From Gordonia sp. OPL2 (GTDB lineage: Bacteria > Actinomycetota > Actinomycetes > Mycobacteriales > Mycobacteriaceae): a stretch of 64,000 bases of DNA. The position numbers and the translations under genes are program-made. The notes beneath the pieces were generated by a model that saw only the letters and a list, made by a program, of their open reading frames with translations, did no database searches and was not told the origin of the DNA. Below are positions 45,650 through 55,473 of this stretch, piece by piece. Each line of letters starts with the position of its first letter. The first letter of the stretch is position 1. The stretch lies in assembly GCF_003797825.1 (NCBI RefSeq), contig NZ_RKME01000001.1, positions 124,001 through 188,000 of the forward strand, given 5' to 3'.

Positions 45650-48420
45650 CTGTTTCGTCGGGCAGCCCGATCGGCGGTGCTCTGCCCGAGGTCTTCGACC
45701 GATATCGGCCGGACGGCTCCGCACTCTTCGAGATCGACCGGCTCGCTCACGACGGCACCTCGTCGTCGGAGATCCCGTTCGACGAGATGCTCGACAGCGC
45801 GGGCCGCACCCGGACCGCGTGGACCGATCTCGTCGACGGATATGCCGCCCGCGGCGAGGCCCGTCTGCATGCGGCCGCCGCCCGCCTGGCCACCGCCGTC
45901 AGCGACGAGGGTGTCGTCTACAACCAGTTCGACGGTGTCACGACCGTCGCCCGGGACTGGCAGATCGATCCGGTCCCGCTGATCGTCGACGGCAGCGAGT
46001 GGTCGGAGTTGGAGAAGGCCGTCACCCAGCGGTCGATGCTCCTCGATCTGTTGCTGCGTGACCTCTACCGCGACCAGAAGACCATCACCTCCGGGCTGAT
46101 TCCTCCCGAGATGGTCTTCGGACACCCCGGATACATCCGCAAGGCGGCGCGACTGGAGGTGCCCGGGCCGCACGGTCTGTTCCTGCACGCACTCGACCTC
46201 GTCCGATCTCCGGAGGGCCGGTTCGAGGTCTACGCGGACCGCACCCAGGCCCCGTCGGGCATCGGCTTCGCGATCGTCGACCGGCGGCTGCTGTCGCGGA
46301 CGTTCCCGCAGCTGTTCCAACAGTGCGCGCCGCGGGCGATGACGAGCTTCGCCGGCACGCTGCGACTCGCGTTGTTCGACTACGCGCCGCCGGGCGTCGA
46401 CGACCCGACGGTGGCGGTGCTGAGTCCGGGCAGCATGTCCGAGACGGCGTTCGACCAGGCCTACCTCGCCTCCGTGCTCGGTCTGCCGCTGGTCGAGGGC
46501 ACCGATCTCACCGTGCGCGACGGGGTCGTCTACATGCGGTCGCTCGGGAAGTTCAAACGGGTCGACGTGCTGCTGCGTCGGATCGACGCCGAGTATGCCG
46601 ACCCGCTCGATCTGCGCACCGATTCGCGGCTCGGTGTGGCCGGCCTCGTCGAGGCGATCTCGCGCGGGAACGTGACCGTGGTCAACACCCTGGGCAGCGG
46701 GGTGCTGGAGAACCCGGCGATGCACACCGTCCTCGAGCGGCTCGCGCCGGTCCTGCTCGACGAGGAGCTGGCCCTCCCGTCGGTGCCGACACTGTGGGCC
46801 GGTGACGATCTGCAGCGCGGCAAGATCCTCGCCGATCTCGACGATCTGGTGATCACCGACATCCGGTCCGGTGACGAGTACGTGATGCCGCTGATCGACT
46901 CCGCCACCCGCGCCCATCTGCGGGATCGCATCGAGTCGCAGACGTGGCAGTGGGTCGCCCGCACGTTGCGACCCACGTCGATGGCCCCGTCGATGACCGC
47001 CGCGCGCGGCGGATTCGGCGCCGCGACGCTGCGCGCGGCACCGGTCGGCGTGCGCGCGTTCAGTGTCGCGCAGGGGCCGACGTACGCCGTCCTGCCGGGC
47101 GGGCTCGGATCGGTCCTCGCCGACGGCCCGGCCGGATCGGCACATCACGTGGCTGCGGCCAAGGATGTCTGGGTGACCAGTGCCGATGTCGGCGGCCACG
47201 TCTCGCGCAAGTCGTCGACACGCGCCGCTCCCGACGACGACGTCCTCGTCGTGCCCGCACCTGGGCGTCCCACACGGACCGGCTACTCCGACATCGCTGC
47301 CGCGGCCAGCCCGCGTGTGCTGTCGGATCTGTTCTGGTTCGGACGCTACGGCGAGCGCGTCGAATCGACGACGCGACTGGCCAAGGTCGCCCGTGAGCGC
47401 TATCAGGAGGTCCAGTACCGCCCGTGGATGAGCGGGCCCGCCGCCGTGCCGATGATCCTGCACGCGACCGCGATCATCACCGGGACCGCCCGCTATCTCG
47501 ACAGTGCCGCGTTGCTCGCGGACGACGCCGACACGGCACCGACCGCGGACCGGGTCGACGAGGCGATCGCCACGATCACGGATCTGACCGTGGCGCGGGC
47601 GGTCCCTGGCACCATCGCGCATTCCATCGATCGGCTTGTGTCGTCGGCGAGGGCGGTCCGCGACCAGATGTCGACGAGCACCTGGATGGTGCTCGCGCCG
47701 GTGGAGCGGGCCATCGAACGGCTCGGCGCGCAGGTCCGTGCCGACCGCCTCGGCGTCGACGAGGTCTCCGACTCCACCGGTCACGCCACCGACTCCGGCC
47801 TCGAGCCGGGATCGGAACTGCGGCTCGCCCACGACGAGGTGCTGCACGGTGTGCTGGCCCTCGCGGGACTCCAGGCGGAGTCGATGGTGCACGACGCCGG
47901 GTGGCTGTTCATGGACATCGGGCGACGAATCGAGCGGGCCCTGACGCTCGCCGACCTCACCCGGGCGCTGTTCGTCGACCACCACGACCGCGAGGTCGAG
48001 CAGGCGTTGCTGGAGTCCTACCTCGTCGCGAACGAGTCGTCGGTCATCTACCGCAGGCGCAATCGCGGGCTCTACCAGTTCGGGGCCGTCGGCGGACTGC
48101 TGTTCTTCGACGAGTCCAACCCGCGTTCGTTGATCTACCAACTGACGCTGACGAGAGCGGACCTCGCCGCGCTGCCCGACGAACTGCGTTCGGCGGCAGC
48201 CGAACGCATCGTCGAGGACCTGATCGCCGAACTCCGGCGGTCCGACCCCGACGATCTCGCGACGCCGGACGCCGAGGGTCGTCGCCCCGACCTCGCCGAC
48301 CTGATGACCACCATCGGGACCGGACTGCGCGAGTTGTCCGACGTGCTGGGCCGCACGAAGTTCGCGCCGCCGCGTCAGGCCCAGCCGATCTGGGGCGGGG
48401 GAGGTGAGGACGCGCCGTGA
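45646..48420 (+). CDS. Circularly permuted ATP-grasp ligase fused to alpha-E domain
   Basis: The protein is 924 residues from GTG. Residues about 60-480 match the circularly permuted type 2 ATP-grasp family (COG2308): 'GVVYNQFDGVTTVARDWQIDPVPLIVDGSEW', 'LLDLLLRDLYRDQKTITSGLIPPEMVFGHPGYIR', 'YVMPLIDSATRAHLR'. Residues about 555-915 match alpha-E (COG2307), starting 'RVLSDLFWFGRYGERVESTTRLAKVARERY' with a second helical half 'DIGRRIERALTLADLTRALF'. ATP-grasp enzymes of this group are predicted to form amide bonds; alpha-E is all-helical with no known activity. The counterpart is Rv2567. It overlaps both neighbours by 4 nt. Confidence 0.93.
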   Translation: MTVSSGSPIGGALPEVFDRYRPDGSALFEIDRLAHDGTSSSEIPFDEMLDSAGRTRTAWTDLVDGYAARGEARLHAAAARLATAVSDEGVVYNQFDGVTTVARDWQIDPVPLIVDGSEWSELEKAVTQRSMLLDLLLRDLYRDQKTITSGLIPPEMVFGHPGYIRKAARLEVPGPHGLFLHALDLVRSPEGRFEVYADRTQAPSGIGFAIVDRRLLSRTFPQLFQQCAPRAMTSFAGTLRLALFDYAPPGVDDPTVAVLSPGSMSETAFDQAYLASVLGLPLVEGTDLTVRDGVVYMRSLGKFKRVDVLLRRIDAEYADPLDLRTDSRLGVAGLVEAISRGNVTVVNTLGSGVLENPAMHTVLERLAPVLLDEELALPSVPTLWAGDDLQRGKILADLDDLVITDIRSGDEYVMPLIDSATRAHLRDRIESQTWQWVARTLRPTSMAPSMTAARGGFGAATLRAAPVGVRAFSVAQGPTYAVLPGGLGSVLADGPAGSAHHVAAAKDVWVTSADVGGHVSRKSSTRAAPDDDVLVVPAPGRPTRTGYSDIAAAASPRVLSDLFWFGRYGERVESTTRLAKVARERYQEVQYRPWMSGPAAVPMILHATAIITGTARYLDSAALLADDADTAPTADRVDEAIATITDLTVARAVPGTIAHSIDRLVSSARAVRDQMSTSTWMVLAPVERAIERLGAQVRADRLGVDEVSDSTGHATDSGLEPGSELRLAHDEVLHGVLALAGLQAESMVHDAGWLFMDIGRRIERALTLADLTRALFVDHHDREVEQALLESYLVANESSVIYRRRNRGLYQFGAVGGLLFFDESNPRSLIYQLTLTRADLAALPDELRSAAAERIVEDLIAELRRSDPDDLATPDAEGRRPDLADLMTTIGTGLRELSDVLGRTKFAPPRQAQPIWGGGGEDAP

Positions 48421-49430
48421 CCACTCCCGACGCCGCCTCGGCGGCCGGACCCGCCGATTCGGACACCGACTGGACCAACCGTCCGGTCCCCGCCGCCGAG
48501 CACACCCGTCGGTATCAGGTGATGCACCGGACCCGCTACACGTACGACGACGTCGTGTCGTCCTCGTACGGGCGCTGCTACCTGACGCCGCGCGAGCTCC
48601 CGCAGCAGCGTGTCCGGTCGGCCGAGGTCGTCATCGAACCCGAACCCGACGACGTGTCGACGGGTGTCGACGTCTACGGCAACAGTGACTCCTACTTCCA
48701 TGTCCGGACCAACCACGACTCGCTCGTCGTGACCGCCACCTCGATCGTGGAGGTCGATCCGCCCGACGCAGGTCTGCGACTGTCACCTGCCGCGCTCGGT
48801 CCCTGGGAACAGGCACGTCCCGCCGCCGTGGGGACCGCGGGTGCGGGCGTGACGGAGTTCGTGCTCGATCTGTACCCCCCGGAGATCACACCGGCCGTCG
48901 CCGACTACGCGAACGTGGTGTTCACACCCGGTCGACCGCTGATCGAGGCGGTCACCGATCTCACCTCGCGGATCTTCCGCGACTTCACCTACAAATCGGG
49001 CTCGACGGCGATCAGCACCCGCGTGGAGACCGTGATGGAGCGGCGGATGGGCGTGTGCCAGGATTTCGCCCGTGTCGCCATCGCATGCCTGCGATCGGTC
49101 GGTCTGGCCGCCCGCTACGAGTCGGGATACCTCGCCACCGACCCACCGCCCGGGAAGATGCGGATCTTCGGCGCCGACGCCAGTCACGCCTGGGCCGCCG
49201 TCTGGCTGCCGGGGGATCGCTGGCTCGCGTTCGACCCCACCAACGACAAACTGGTCGACGAGCGGCATGTCACCGTGGCCTGGGGCCGCGACTACGACGA
49301 CGTGCCCCCGCTGCGTGGCGTCATCTACACCGAGTCGAAGAAGAGCCGGATCGACGTATCCGTCGACGTCAGCCCGCTGGGGCCGGACGAGACGGGACTA
49401 CGCCCGGGCGTGACGGAGACCGCCGGCTGA
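48417..49430 (+). CDS. Second transglutaminase-like protein of the operon
   Basis: The protein is 337 residues from GTG. An N-terminal beta domain ('RYQVMHRTRYTYDDVVSSSYGRCYLTPRE') precedes a papain-like transglutaminase core with C214 (RMGVCQDFARVAIACLRSVGLAARYESGYL), H257 (DASHAWAAVWLPG) and D273 (AFDPTND). It is smaller than the first protein and has no DUF2126. Such proteins act as cysteine peptidases or amidotransferases. It overlaps the ATP-grasp/alpha-E gene by 4 nt and ends the operon; it resembles Rv2569c. Confidence 0.93.
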   Translation: MTTPDAASAAGPADSDTDWTNRPVPAAEHTRRYQVMHRTRYTYDDVVSSSYGRCYLTPRELPQQRVRSAEVVIEPEPDDVSTGVDVYGNSDSYFHVRTNHDSLVVTATSIVEVDPPDAGLRLSPAALGPWEQARPAAVGTAGAGVTEFVLDLYPPEITPAVADYANVVFTPGRPLIEAVTDLTSRIFRDFTYKSGSTAISTRVETVMERRMGVCQDFARVAIACLRSVGLAARYESGYLATDPPPGKMRIFGADASHAWAAVWLPGDRWLAFDPTNDKLVDERHVTVAWGRDYDDVPPLRGVIYTESKKSRIDVSVDVSPLGPDETGLRPGVTETAG

Positions 49431-49622
49431 ACACGACGGCTCGTCCGGGATCGGCGTCCTGTCGCCCGTTCGACCGACATCACCGGCGGCCGTCTCGGGT
49501 ATCACCCTGTGTCGTGTGCGATCACTGTTGTGCGAGTTGAGATCTGAGGTTTGTCGGTGTTTGCCGGTAGCAAGTGGGTTGCAGATGAGTGAAGAGTCGT
49601 GACGGTCCGTCGGACGATTGGG

Positions 49623-49638
49623 TAGGTTGGTTGATGAC
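49623..49638 (+). promoter_or_regulatory. Putative -10 element of the APH-like gene (leaderless)
   Basis: TAGGTT (49623-49628) is a TANNNT-type -10 hexamer 10 nt upstream of the ATG at 49639. No ribosome site is present. The 208-nt gap (49431-49638) is less GC-rich than the flanking genes and shows no other recognisable element. Confidence 0.35.
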
Positions 49639-50802
49639 ATGACGGTAATCACTGAGAGTCGCATCGCTGGTGTGGTGCGCGCGGCCGAGGCGGTTCTCTC
49701 GCATCGAGCCGGTTCCCCCGTCACCCTCGCCGACCCGGAAGACCTCGGTGGCAGTGGCCGCACCGTGGTGGTGCGGGCGCGGGTGATGGCCAATCCGCTG
49801 TCGATGGATCGCACCCTGGTGATCAAGGCGCTGCCCGACGACGAGGATCCCCGTGCGTTCCACCGGGAGTTGGCCTCCTACAAGTACGCGACGGCGCTCC
49901 CGACCGAATCGCGGCCGGGTCCGCAGCTGATCGCGTCTGATCCCGACATGCGGGTGCTGGTGCTCACCGATCTCGGGCATGGTCGGTCGATGTCGTCGCT
50001 GCTGTCGGGCACCGATCCCGTCGAGACCTCACATGCGGTGAGTGCGTGGGGCCAGGCACTCGGCCGGATGCACGCCGCCACGGTCGGTGGCGAGATCGAC
50101 TTCCTCGCGATCCTGCGCCGCGGCGCCCCGGGGGCCGAGGACGAGGACGTGCTGGCCGACACCGCGATGCGAGCCGTCGCGGATGCACCGGCCCTCCTCG
50201 CACGGCTCGACGTCGACTTCGCCGACGAGGTGCGCGATCGGCTGACCGACGCCTGCACCCTGTTCGCCGACGGCGATCACCGCGCCTTCAGCCCGTCCGA
50301 CGTCGGACCCGAGAACATCCTGCTGAACGACGAGGGTGTCCAGTTCATGGACTACGAGTGGGGCGGGTTCCGCGACGCGACCCTCGACATCGCCTACGCC
50401 GTGGTGACGTGTGGTGCCCAGCTGTCGCGAGCGAACGTGGGCAAACGCACCGACCTCGAGATCTCGATGATCGACGCGTGGCGGTCGGAGGTGTACCCGA
50501 TCTGGCCCTCCCTCGGCCACGACGGAGAGTGTTCACGCAAGATCATCACCGCGCGGCTGCTGTGGACCTGGCTGTCCACGATGTGGATGCTGCCGCCCGA
50601 CGACGGGCTCGCCGGTGTCGAGGCACCGCACATCAGTCCGTCCGGCTACTCGCACGACTGGGCGCTGCACAGCAACGACCCGCGCGTCGTGGTGGCCCGC
50701 TGGGCCGATCTGTCTGCTGCCGCCGCGCGTGCCGGTGAGCCGGCTGTCGCCGAGTTCGCCGCACATCTCGGAGCCGCGCTGCAGCGGACCTGGCTCACCT
50801 GA
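49639..50802 (+). CDS. Aminoglycoside phosphotransferase-fold (APH-like) protein
   Basis: The protein is 387 residues from ATG 49639. The kinase-like fold is visible: a Lys in '[25 protein letters not shown]', the pseudo-Brenner loop 'FSPSD221VGPEN226[12 protein letters not shown]238[18 protein letters not shown]'. In most APH enzymes the catalytic loop is H-G-D-x4-N; here the His is replaced by Pro, but the Asp, Asn and the metal-binding Asp are kept. Substrates of the fold range from antibiotics to choline, homoserine or sugars. It lies downstream of the transglutaminase operon and 11 nt upstream of rarA. Confidence 0.82.
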   Translation: MTVITESRIAGVVRAAEAVLSHRAGSPVTLADPEDLGGSGRTVVVRARVMANPLSMDRTLVIKALPDDEDPRAFHRELASYKYATALPTESRPGPQLIASDPDMRVLVLTDLGHGRSMSSLLSGTDPVETSHAVSAWGQALGRMHAATVGGEIDFLAILRRGAPGAEDEDVLADTAMRAVADAPALLARLDVDFADEVRDRLTDACTLFADGDHRAFSPSDVGPENILLNDEGVQFMDYEWGGFRDATLDIAYAVVTCGAQLSRANVGKRTDLEISMIDAWRSEVYPIWPSLGHDGECSRKIITARLLWTWLSTMWMLPPDDGLAGVEAPHISPSGYSHDWALHSNDPRVVVARWADLSAAAARAGEPAVAEFAAHLGAALQRTWLT

Positions 50803-50813
50803 CCGCGCCGGGC

Positions 50814-52202
50814 ATGGACGGGCTCTTCGACCCACCGTCAGGCGGCACGGTCACCGGTTCCGGTGCAGGGGCACTGACCTCGCCTCCGCAGGCGAACGCG
50901 CCGCTGGCCGTGCGGATGCGGCCGCAGTCGCTCGACGAGATCGTCGGACAGCAACATCTGCTCGGTCAGGGCTCGCCGCTGCGTCGACTGATCAACGGTT
51001 CGGGCGCCGCATCGGTGATGCTGTACGGGCCGCCCGGTACCGGCAAGACGACGATGGCCGCGTTGATCTCGCGTGCGACCGGCGGCCGGTTCGAGGCTCT
51101 GTCGGCGTTGTCGGCCGGCGTCAAGGAGGTCCGCGCGGTCATCGACGTCGCACGCCGCCGACTGATCGACGGCCAGCAGACCGTGCTGTTCATCGACGAG
51201 GTGCACCGCTTCTCGAAGACCCAGCAGGACGCATTGCTGGACGCGGTGGAGAACCGGATCGTGCTGCTGGTGGCGGCCACGACGGAGAACCCGTCCTTCT
51301 CGGTGGTCTCGCCCCTGTTGTCGCGGTCGCTCGTCCTGCAACTGCGTTCGCTGTCCGACGACGACATCCGCGAGGTGTTGCGTCGGGCGGTCGCCGACCC
51401 CCGCGGGCTCGACGGCCGGGTGTCGATCAGCGAGGAAGCGCTGGACCATCTCGTCGCAGTGGCCGGTGGTGACGCGCGTCGTGCATTGACCGCGCTCGAG
51501 GCGAGTGCTGACGCGGCCGTGCAGATCGAGGAGGCGGAGGCCTCACCGGTCCTCGAGGTCGCCGATGTCGAGGCAGCGATCGATCGCGCGGCGGTCCGCT
51601 ACGACCGGGACGGCGATCAGCACTACGACGTCACCAGTGCGTTCATCAAGTCCATCCGCGGTTCCGACGTCGACGCCGCACTGCACTACCTCGCGCGGAT
51701 GATCGCCGCGGGCGAGGATCCCCGGTTCATCGCGCGTCGGCTGATGATCCACGCCAGCGAGGACATCGGGATGGCCGATCCGATGGCCCTGCAGACTGCG
51801 GTCGCCGCCGCCCAGGTCGTCGCACTCGTCGGCATGCCGGAGGCGAAGCTGGCGCTGACCCAGGCAACCATCCATCTCGCGACCGCACCGAAGTCGGCGG
51901 GCGTCGTCTCCGCGATCGGCGCGGCGCTCGCCGACGTCGAGGCGGGAAAATCGGGTGCGGTCCCGGCCCACCTGCGAGACAGTCACTATGCGGGGGCCAA
52001 GGGTCTTGGCAGCGGCATCGGTTACCGATACCCCCACGACGACCCGGACGGCGTCGTCGCCCAGCAGTACGCGCCGGACGACCTCGTCGGCGTCGACTAC
52101 TACCACCCGACAGATCACGGGAACGAACGCGAGATCGGTGCCCGCCTCGGCCGGTTGCGATCCATCGTGCGTGGTGTCACCGGGCGGGGACGTCGACGGT
52201 AG
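50814..52202 (+). CDS. rarA: Replication-associated recombination protein A (AAA+ ATPase)
   Basis: The protein is 462 residues. An N-terminal segment with '[21 protein letters not shown]' leads into Walker A G72-P-P-G-T-G-K-T-T80, Walker B '[20 protein letters not shown]', sensor 1 '[22 protein letters not shown]' and the C-terminal MgsA domain ('[34 protein letters not shown]', '[14 protein letters not shown]'). RarA/MgsA works at stalled replication forks as a tetramer. It follows the APH-like gene by 11 nt and precedes alaS. Confidence 0.96.
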   Translation: MDGLFDPPSGGTVTGSGAGALTSPPQANAPLAVRMRPQSLDEIVGQQHLLGQGSPLRRLINGSGAASVMLYGPPGTGKTTMAALISRATGGRFEALSALSAGVKEVRAVIDVARRRLIDGQQTVLFIDEVHRFSKTQQDALLDAVENRIVLLVAATTENPSFSVVSPLLSRSLVLQLRSLSDDDIREVLRRAVADPRGLDGRVSISEEALDHLVAVAGGDARRALTALEASADAAVQIEEAEASPVLEVADVEAAIDRAAVRYDRDGDQHYDVTSAFIKSIRGSDVDAALHYLARMIAAGEDPRFIARRLMIHASEDIGMADPMALQTAVAAAQVVALVGMPEAKLALTQATIHLATAPKSAGVVSAIGAALADVEAGKSGAVPAHLRDSHYAGAKGLGSGIGYRYPHDDPDGVVAQQYAPDDLVGVDYYHPTDHGNEREIGARLGRLRSIVRGVTGRGRRR

Positions 52203-52272
52203 TCTGGTAGGTCGACCAGCCCGGACGGCCCCGACCTCCGCCCGCCGACCACGACCCCCGAGGACGAACTCA

Positions 52273-54945
52273 GTGCAGACGCATGACATCCGGCAGCGCT
52301 TCCTGGATCACTTCATCAAGGCGGGCCACACCGAGGTCCCCAGCGCCTCGCTGATCCTCGACGATCCGAATCTGCTGTTCGTCAACGCCGGGATGGTGCC
52401 CTTCAAGCCGTACTTCCTCGGTGAGCAGACGCCGCCGTTCGACCGCGCCACGAGTGTGCAGAAGTGCGTGCGCACCCTCGACATCGACGAGGTGGGCATC
52501 ACCACCCGGCACAACACCTTCTTCCAGATGGCCGGAAACTTCTCGTTCGGTGACTACTTCAAGCGCGAGGCCATCAACTTCGCGTGGACCCTGCTCACCA
52601 ACAGCGTCGACGACGGCGGGTACGGCATCGCCCCGGACAAACTCTGGCCGACGGTGTACCTCGACGACGACGAGGCCGAGGCCATCTGGCGCGACGAGAT
52701 CGGGGTCCCCGCCGAACGCATCCAGCGTCGCGGTCTCAAAGACAACTACTGGTCGATGGGCGTGCCCGGTCCGTGCGGGCCCTGCTCGGAGATCTTCTAC
52801 GACCGCGGGCCGGCCTATGGGGTCGAGGGAGGACCCGAGGCCGACGAGGACCGCTACATCGAGATCTGGAACCTCGTGTTCATGCAGAACGTGCGCGGTC
52901 CCGGCGGCGGCAAGGACGGATACGAGATCCTGGGCCCGCTGCCGAAGAAGAACATCGACACCGGCATGGGCATCGAACGTGTCGCCTGCATCCTGCAGGG
53001 CGTCGACAACGTCTACGAGACCGATCTGTGCAAGCCGATCATCGACCTCGCGGCCCGTCTCACCGGCCGCGCCTACGGGGCCGGGAATCACGACGACGAC
53101 GTCCGGTTCCGGGTGATCGCCGATCATGCCCGCACCTCCGCGCTGCTGATCGGTGACGGCGTGCTGCCCGGTAACGACGGCCGGGGATATGTCCTGCGCC
53201 GACTGCTGCGCCGCGTGGTCCGTTCCGTGCGGTTGCTGGGCGCGGATCAGCCGACGATGGACGATTTCATCGGTCTGGTCATCGACACGATGTCGCCGTC
53301 GTATCCCACTCTGGCCGAGCAGCGCGATCACATCATCGCGGTCGCCGTGGGCGAGGAGGCGTCGTTCAGCAAGACCCTGGCCGCCGGTTCCAAGTTGTTC
53401 GCCGACGCCGCCCACGCGACGAAGGCCGCTCGGAACACCACCCTCAGCGGAAACGACGCGTTCACCCTGCACGACACCTACGGGTTCCCCATCGACCTCA
53501 CGCTCGAGATGGCCGCCGAGGCTGGTCTGTCGGTCGATCAGGAGGGCTTCACCGCTCTCATGGCCGAGCAGAAGCAACGCGCGAAAGCCGATGCAACGGC
53601 CCGCAAGACGGGTCACGCGGACCTGTCGGTGTACCGCGAGTTCCTCGATCGGGGACCGACCACGTTCACCGGCTTCGACGAACTCGTGTCCGAGGCGAGA
53701 GTGCTCGGTCTGGTGTCCGACGGGTCGCGGGTGCGCACCGCCGCGCCCGGGCAGGAGCTCGTCGTGGTGCTCGACCGCAGCCCCCTCTACGCCGAATCCG
53801 GCGGACAGATGGCCGATGTCGGCACCATCACCACCAGTGACGGGGTTCGTCTGCGTGTCACCGACGTGCAGAAGGCGGGCAAGTCGGTCTGGTTGCACAA
53901 GGTGATCGTCGACGAAGGCGAGATCGCCGAGGGCGACGAGGTCATCGCCGCCGTCGACCAGGGATGGCGACACGGTGCCACACAAGGACATTCGGGCACC
54001 CACATGGTCCACGCGGCCCTGCGCCAGGTGCTGGGCCCCACTGCCACCCAGGCCGGTTCGCTGAACCGTCCGGGCTATCTCCGGTTCGACTTCCACTCCG
54101 GGAAACCGTTGTCGGAGAGCCAACGTCGCGAGATCGAGGAGATCAGCAACGCGGCGGTCGAGGCCAATTACCCGGTCAACACCTTCGAGACCGGGCTGAC
54201 CGAGGCCAAGCAGATGGGCGCCGTCGCGCTGTTCGGCGAGAACTACGGTGACGTGGTCCGCGTGGTCGAGATCGGTGGGCCGTTCTCGATGGAACTCTGC
54301 GGTGGCACCCATGTCGCGGCATCGGCACAGATCGGGCCGGTCACGGTGATCGGCGAGTCGTCGGTCGGCTCGGGTGTGCGGCGGGTGGAGGCCTACGTCG
54401 GGATGGACTCGTTCCGCTACCTGTCCAAGGAGCGGGCGCTGATCGCCGGTCTCGCGTCGTCGCTGAAGGTGCCCTCTGAGGAGGTGCCGGGCCGGGTCGA
54501 GCAACTCGTCACCCGTCTGCGCGACGCCGAGAAGGAGATCGAGCGGATGCGCGCCGAGTCGGCGCGCTCGGCCGCCGGCGGACTGATCGACGCGGCGACA
54601 CCGTCCGGTGACACCCTCGTCGTGGGTGGCCGGTTGCCCGACGGGCTCGACGGCAATGGTCTGCGCGGCCTCGCGACCGATCTGCGCGGCAAGGTCGCCG
54701 ACCGCCAGGCCGTCATCGCGTTGTTCTCCGCCGACGGCGACGGCACGAAGGTGCCGTTCGTCATCGCCACCACCGAGGCGGCCCGCGCGCGCGGGGTGAA
54801 GGCCGGTGACATCGTGAAGGAGATCGCGCCCCTCATCGGTGGTCGGGGCGGCGGAAAGCCGGACCTCGCACAAGGATCGGGGTCGGACCCCGACGGCATC
54901 GACTCCGCCATGACCCGTGTCCGCGACCTCGTCCGGGATCGATGA
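52273..54945 (+). CDS. alaS: Alanine--tRNA ligase
   Basis: The protein is 890 residues from GTG 52273. Catalytic core: '[29 protein letters not shown]', '[33 protein letters not shown]', '[13 protein letters not shown]'. The editing domain has the zinc-type ligands H-S-G-T-H ([14 protein letters not shown]) and the C-G-G-T-H motif, and the C-terminal oligomerisation domain ends with '[16 protein letters not shown]'. It charges tRNA-Ala and clears mischarged Ser and Gly. It overlaps ruvX by 4 nt. Confidence 0.98.
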   Translation: MQTHDIRQRFLDHFIKAGHTEVPSASLILDDPNLLFVNAGMVPFKPYFLGEQTPPFDRATSVQKCVRTLDIDEVGITTRHNTFFQMAGNFSFGDYFKREAINFAWTLLTNSVDDGGYGIAPDKLWPTVYLDDDEAEAIWRDEIGVPAERIQRRGLKDNYWSMGVPGPCGPCSEIFYDRGPAYGVEGGPEADEDRYIEIWNLVFMQNVRGPGGGKDGYEILGPLPKKNIDTGMGIERVACILQGVDNVYETDLCKPIIDLAARLTGRAYGAGNHDDDVRFRVIADHARTSALLIGDGVLPGNDGRGYVLRRLLRRVVRSVRLLGADQPTMDDFIGLVIDTMSPSYPTLAEQRDHIIAVAVGEEASFSKTLAAGSKLFADAAHATKAARNTTLSGNDAFTLHDTYGFPIDLTLEMAAEAGLSVDQEGFTALMAEQKQRAKADATARKTGHADLSVYREFLDRGPTTFTGFDELVSEARVLGLVSDGSRVRTAAPGQELVVVLDRSPLYAESGGQMADVGTITTSDGVRLRVTDVQKAGKSVWLHKVIVDEGEIAEGDEVIAAVDQGWRHGATQGHSGTHMVHAALRQVLGPTATQAGSLNRPGYLRFDFHSGKPLSESQRREIEEISNAAVEANYPVNTFETGLTEAKQMGAVALFGENYGDVVRVVEIGGPFSMELCGGTHVAASAQIGPVTVIGESSVGSGVRRVEAYVGMDSFRYLSKERALIAGLASSLKVPSEEVPGRVEQLVTRLRDAEKEIERMRAESARSAAGGLIDAATPSGDTLVVGGRLPDGLDGNGLRGLATDLRGKVADRQAVIALFSADGDGTKVPFVIATTEAARARGVKAGDIVKEIAPLIGGRGGGKPDLAQGSGSDPDGIDSAMTRVRDLVRDR

Positions 54946-55373
54946 CCTGGACGAGAGGACGCCGCCTCGGGATCGACGTCGGTTCGGTCCGCGTCGGCGT
55001 CGCGGTGTGTGACCCCGACGGCATCCTCGCCACCCCGGTGGAGACCGTGCAGCGCACACCCGCCGGCGACGGCGACATCCGGCGCATCGTCGCGTTGGCC
55101 GGGGAGTACGACGTGGTCGAGGTGATCGTCGGACTGCCCAAGACCCTCCGCAACGAGTCCGGTACCGCTGCCGAACTCGCCCGCGAGTTCGGTGACCGGC
55201 TCGCCGCGCGGATCGCCCCCGTGGGTGTCGAGTATCACGACGAGCGTCTGACCACGGTCACCGCGACCCAGGCACTGCGTGCGAGCGGTGTGAAGGCGAA
55301 GTCGTCGCGCGCCGTGATTGATCAGGCGGCAGCGGTCGCTATTCTGCAGGGGTGGCTGGACACCCGACGATGA
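54942..55373 (+). CDS. ruvX: Putative pre-16S rRNA nuclease YqgF/RuvX
   Basis: The protein is 143 residues of RNase H-like fold: '[30 protein letters not shown]' carries the first catalytic Asp, '[24 protein letters not shown]' the conserved middle and '[44 protein letters not shown]' the last Asp. Family members mature the 5' end of 16S rRNA and may also act on recombination structures. The ATGA overlap with alaS and the short gap to mltG make a conserved alaS-ruvX-mltG operon. Confidence 0.95.
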   Translation: MTWTRGRRLGIDVGSVRVGVAVCDPDGILATPVETVQRTPAGDGDIRRIVALAGEYDVVEVIVGLPKTLRNESGTAAELAREFGDRLAARIAPVGVEYHDERLTTVTATQALRASGVKAKSSRAVIDQAAAVAILQGWLDTRR

Positions 55374-55473
55374 ACTCTGCTCGCGTCCGGCCCCACATCA
55401 CATCGCAATTCGTGATCGCGAACCACGTCTGTCGCGCCCTCGAATCTCGCGGGAACCTGAGAGGAACCACTCG

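Noticed and set aside
45574..48141. Long open frame antisense to the ATP-grasp/alpha-E gene
   Set aside because: Low-complexity Arg/Asp/Gly/His composition and no start signal; the plus-strand gene is supported by domain motifs and overlaps.
52270..55059. Long open frame antisense to alaS
   Set aside because: alaS has complete class II and editing motifs on the plus strand; the antisense frame has composition typical of GC-rich shadows.
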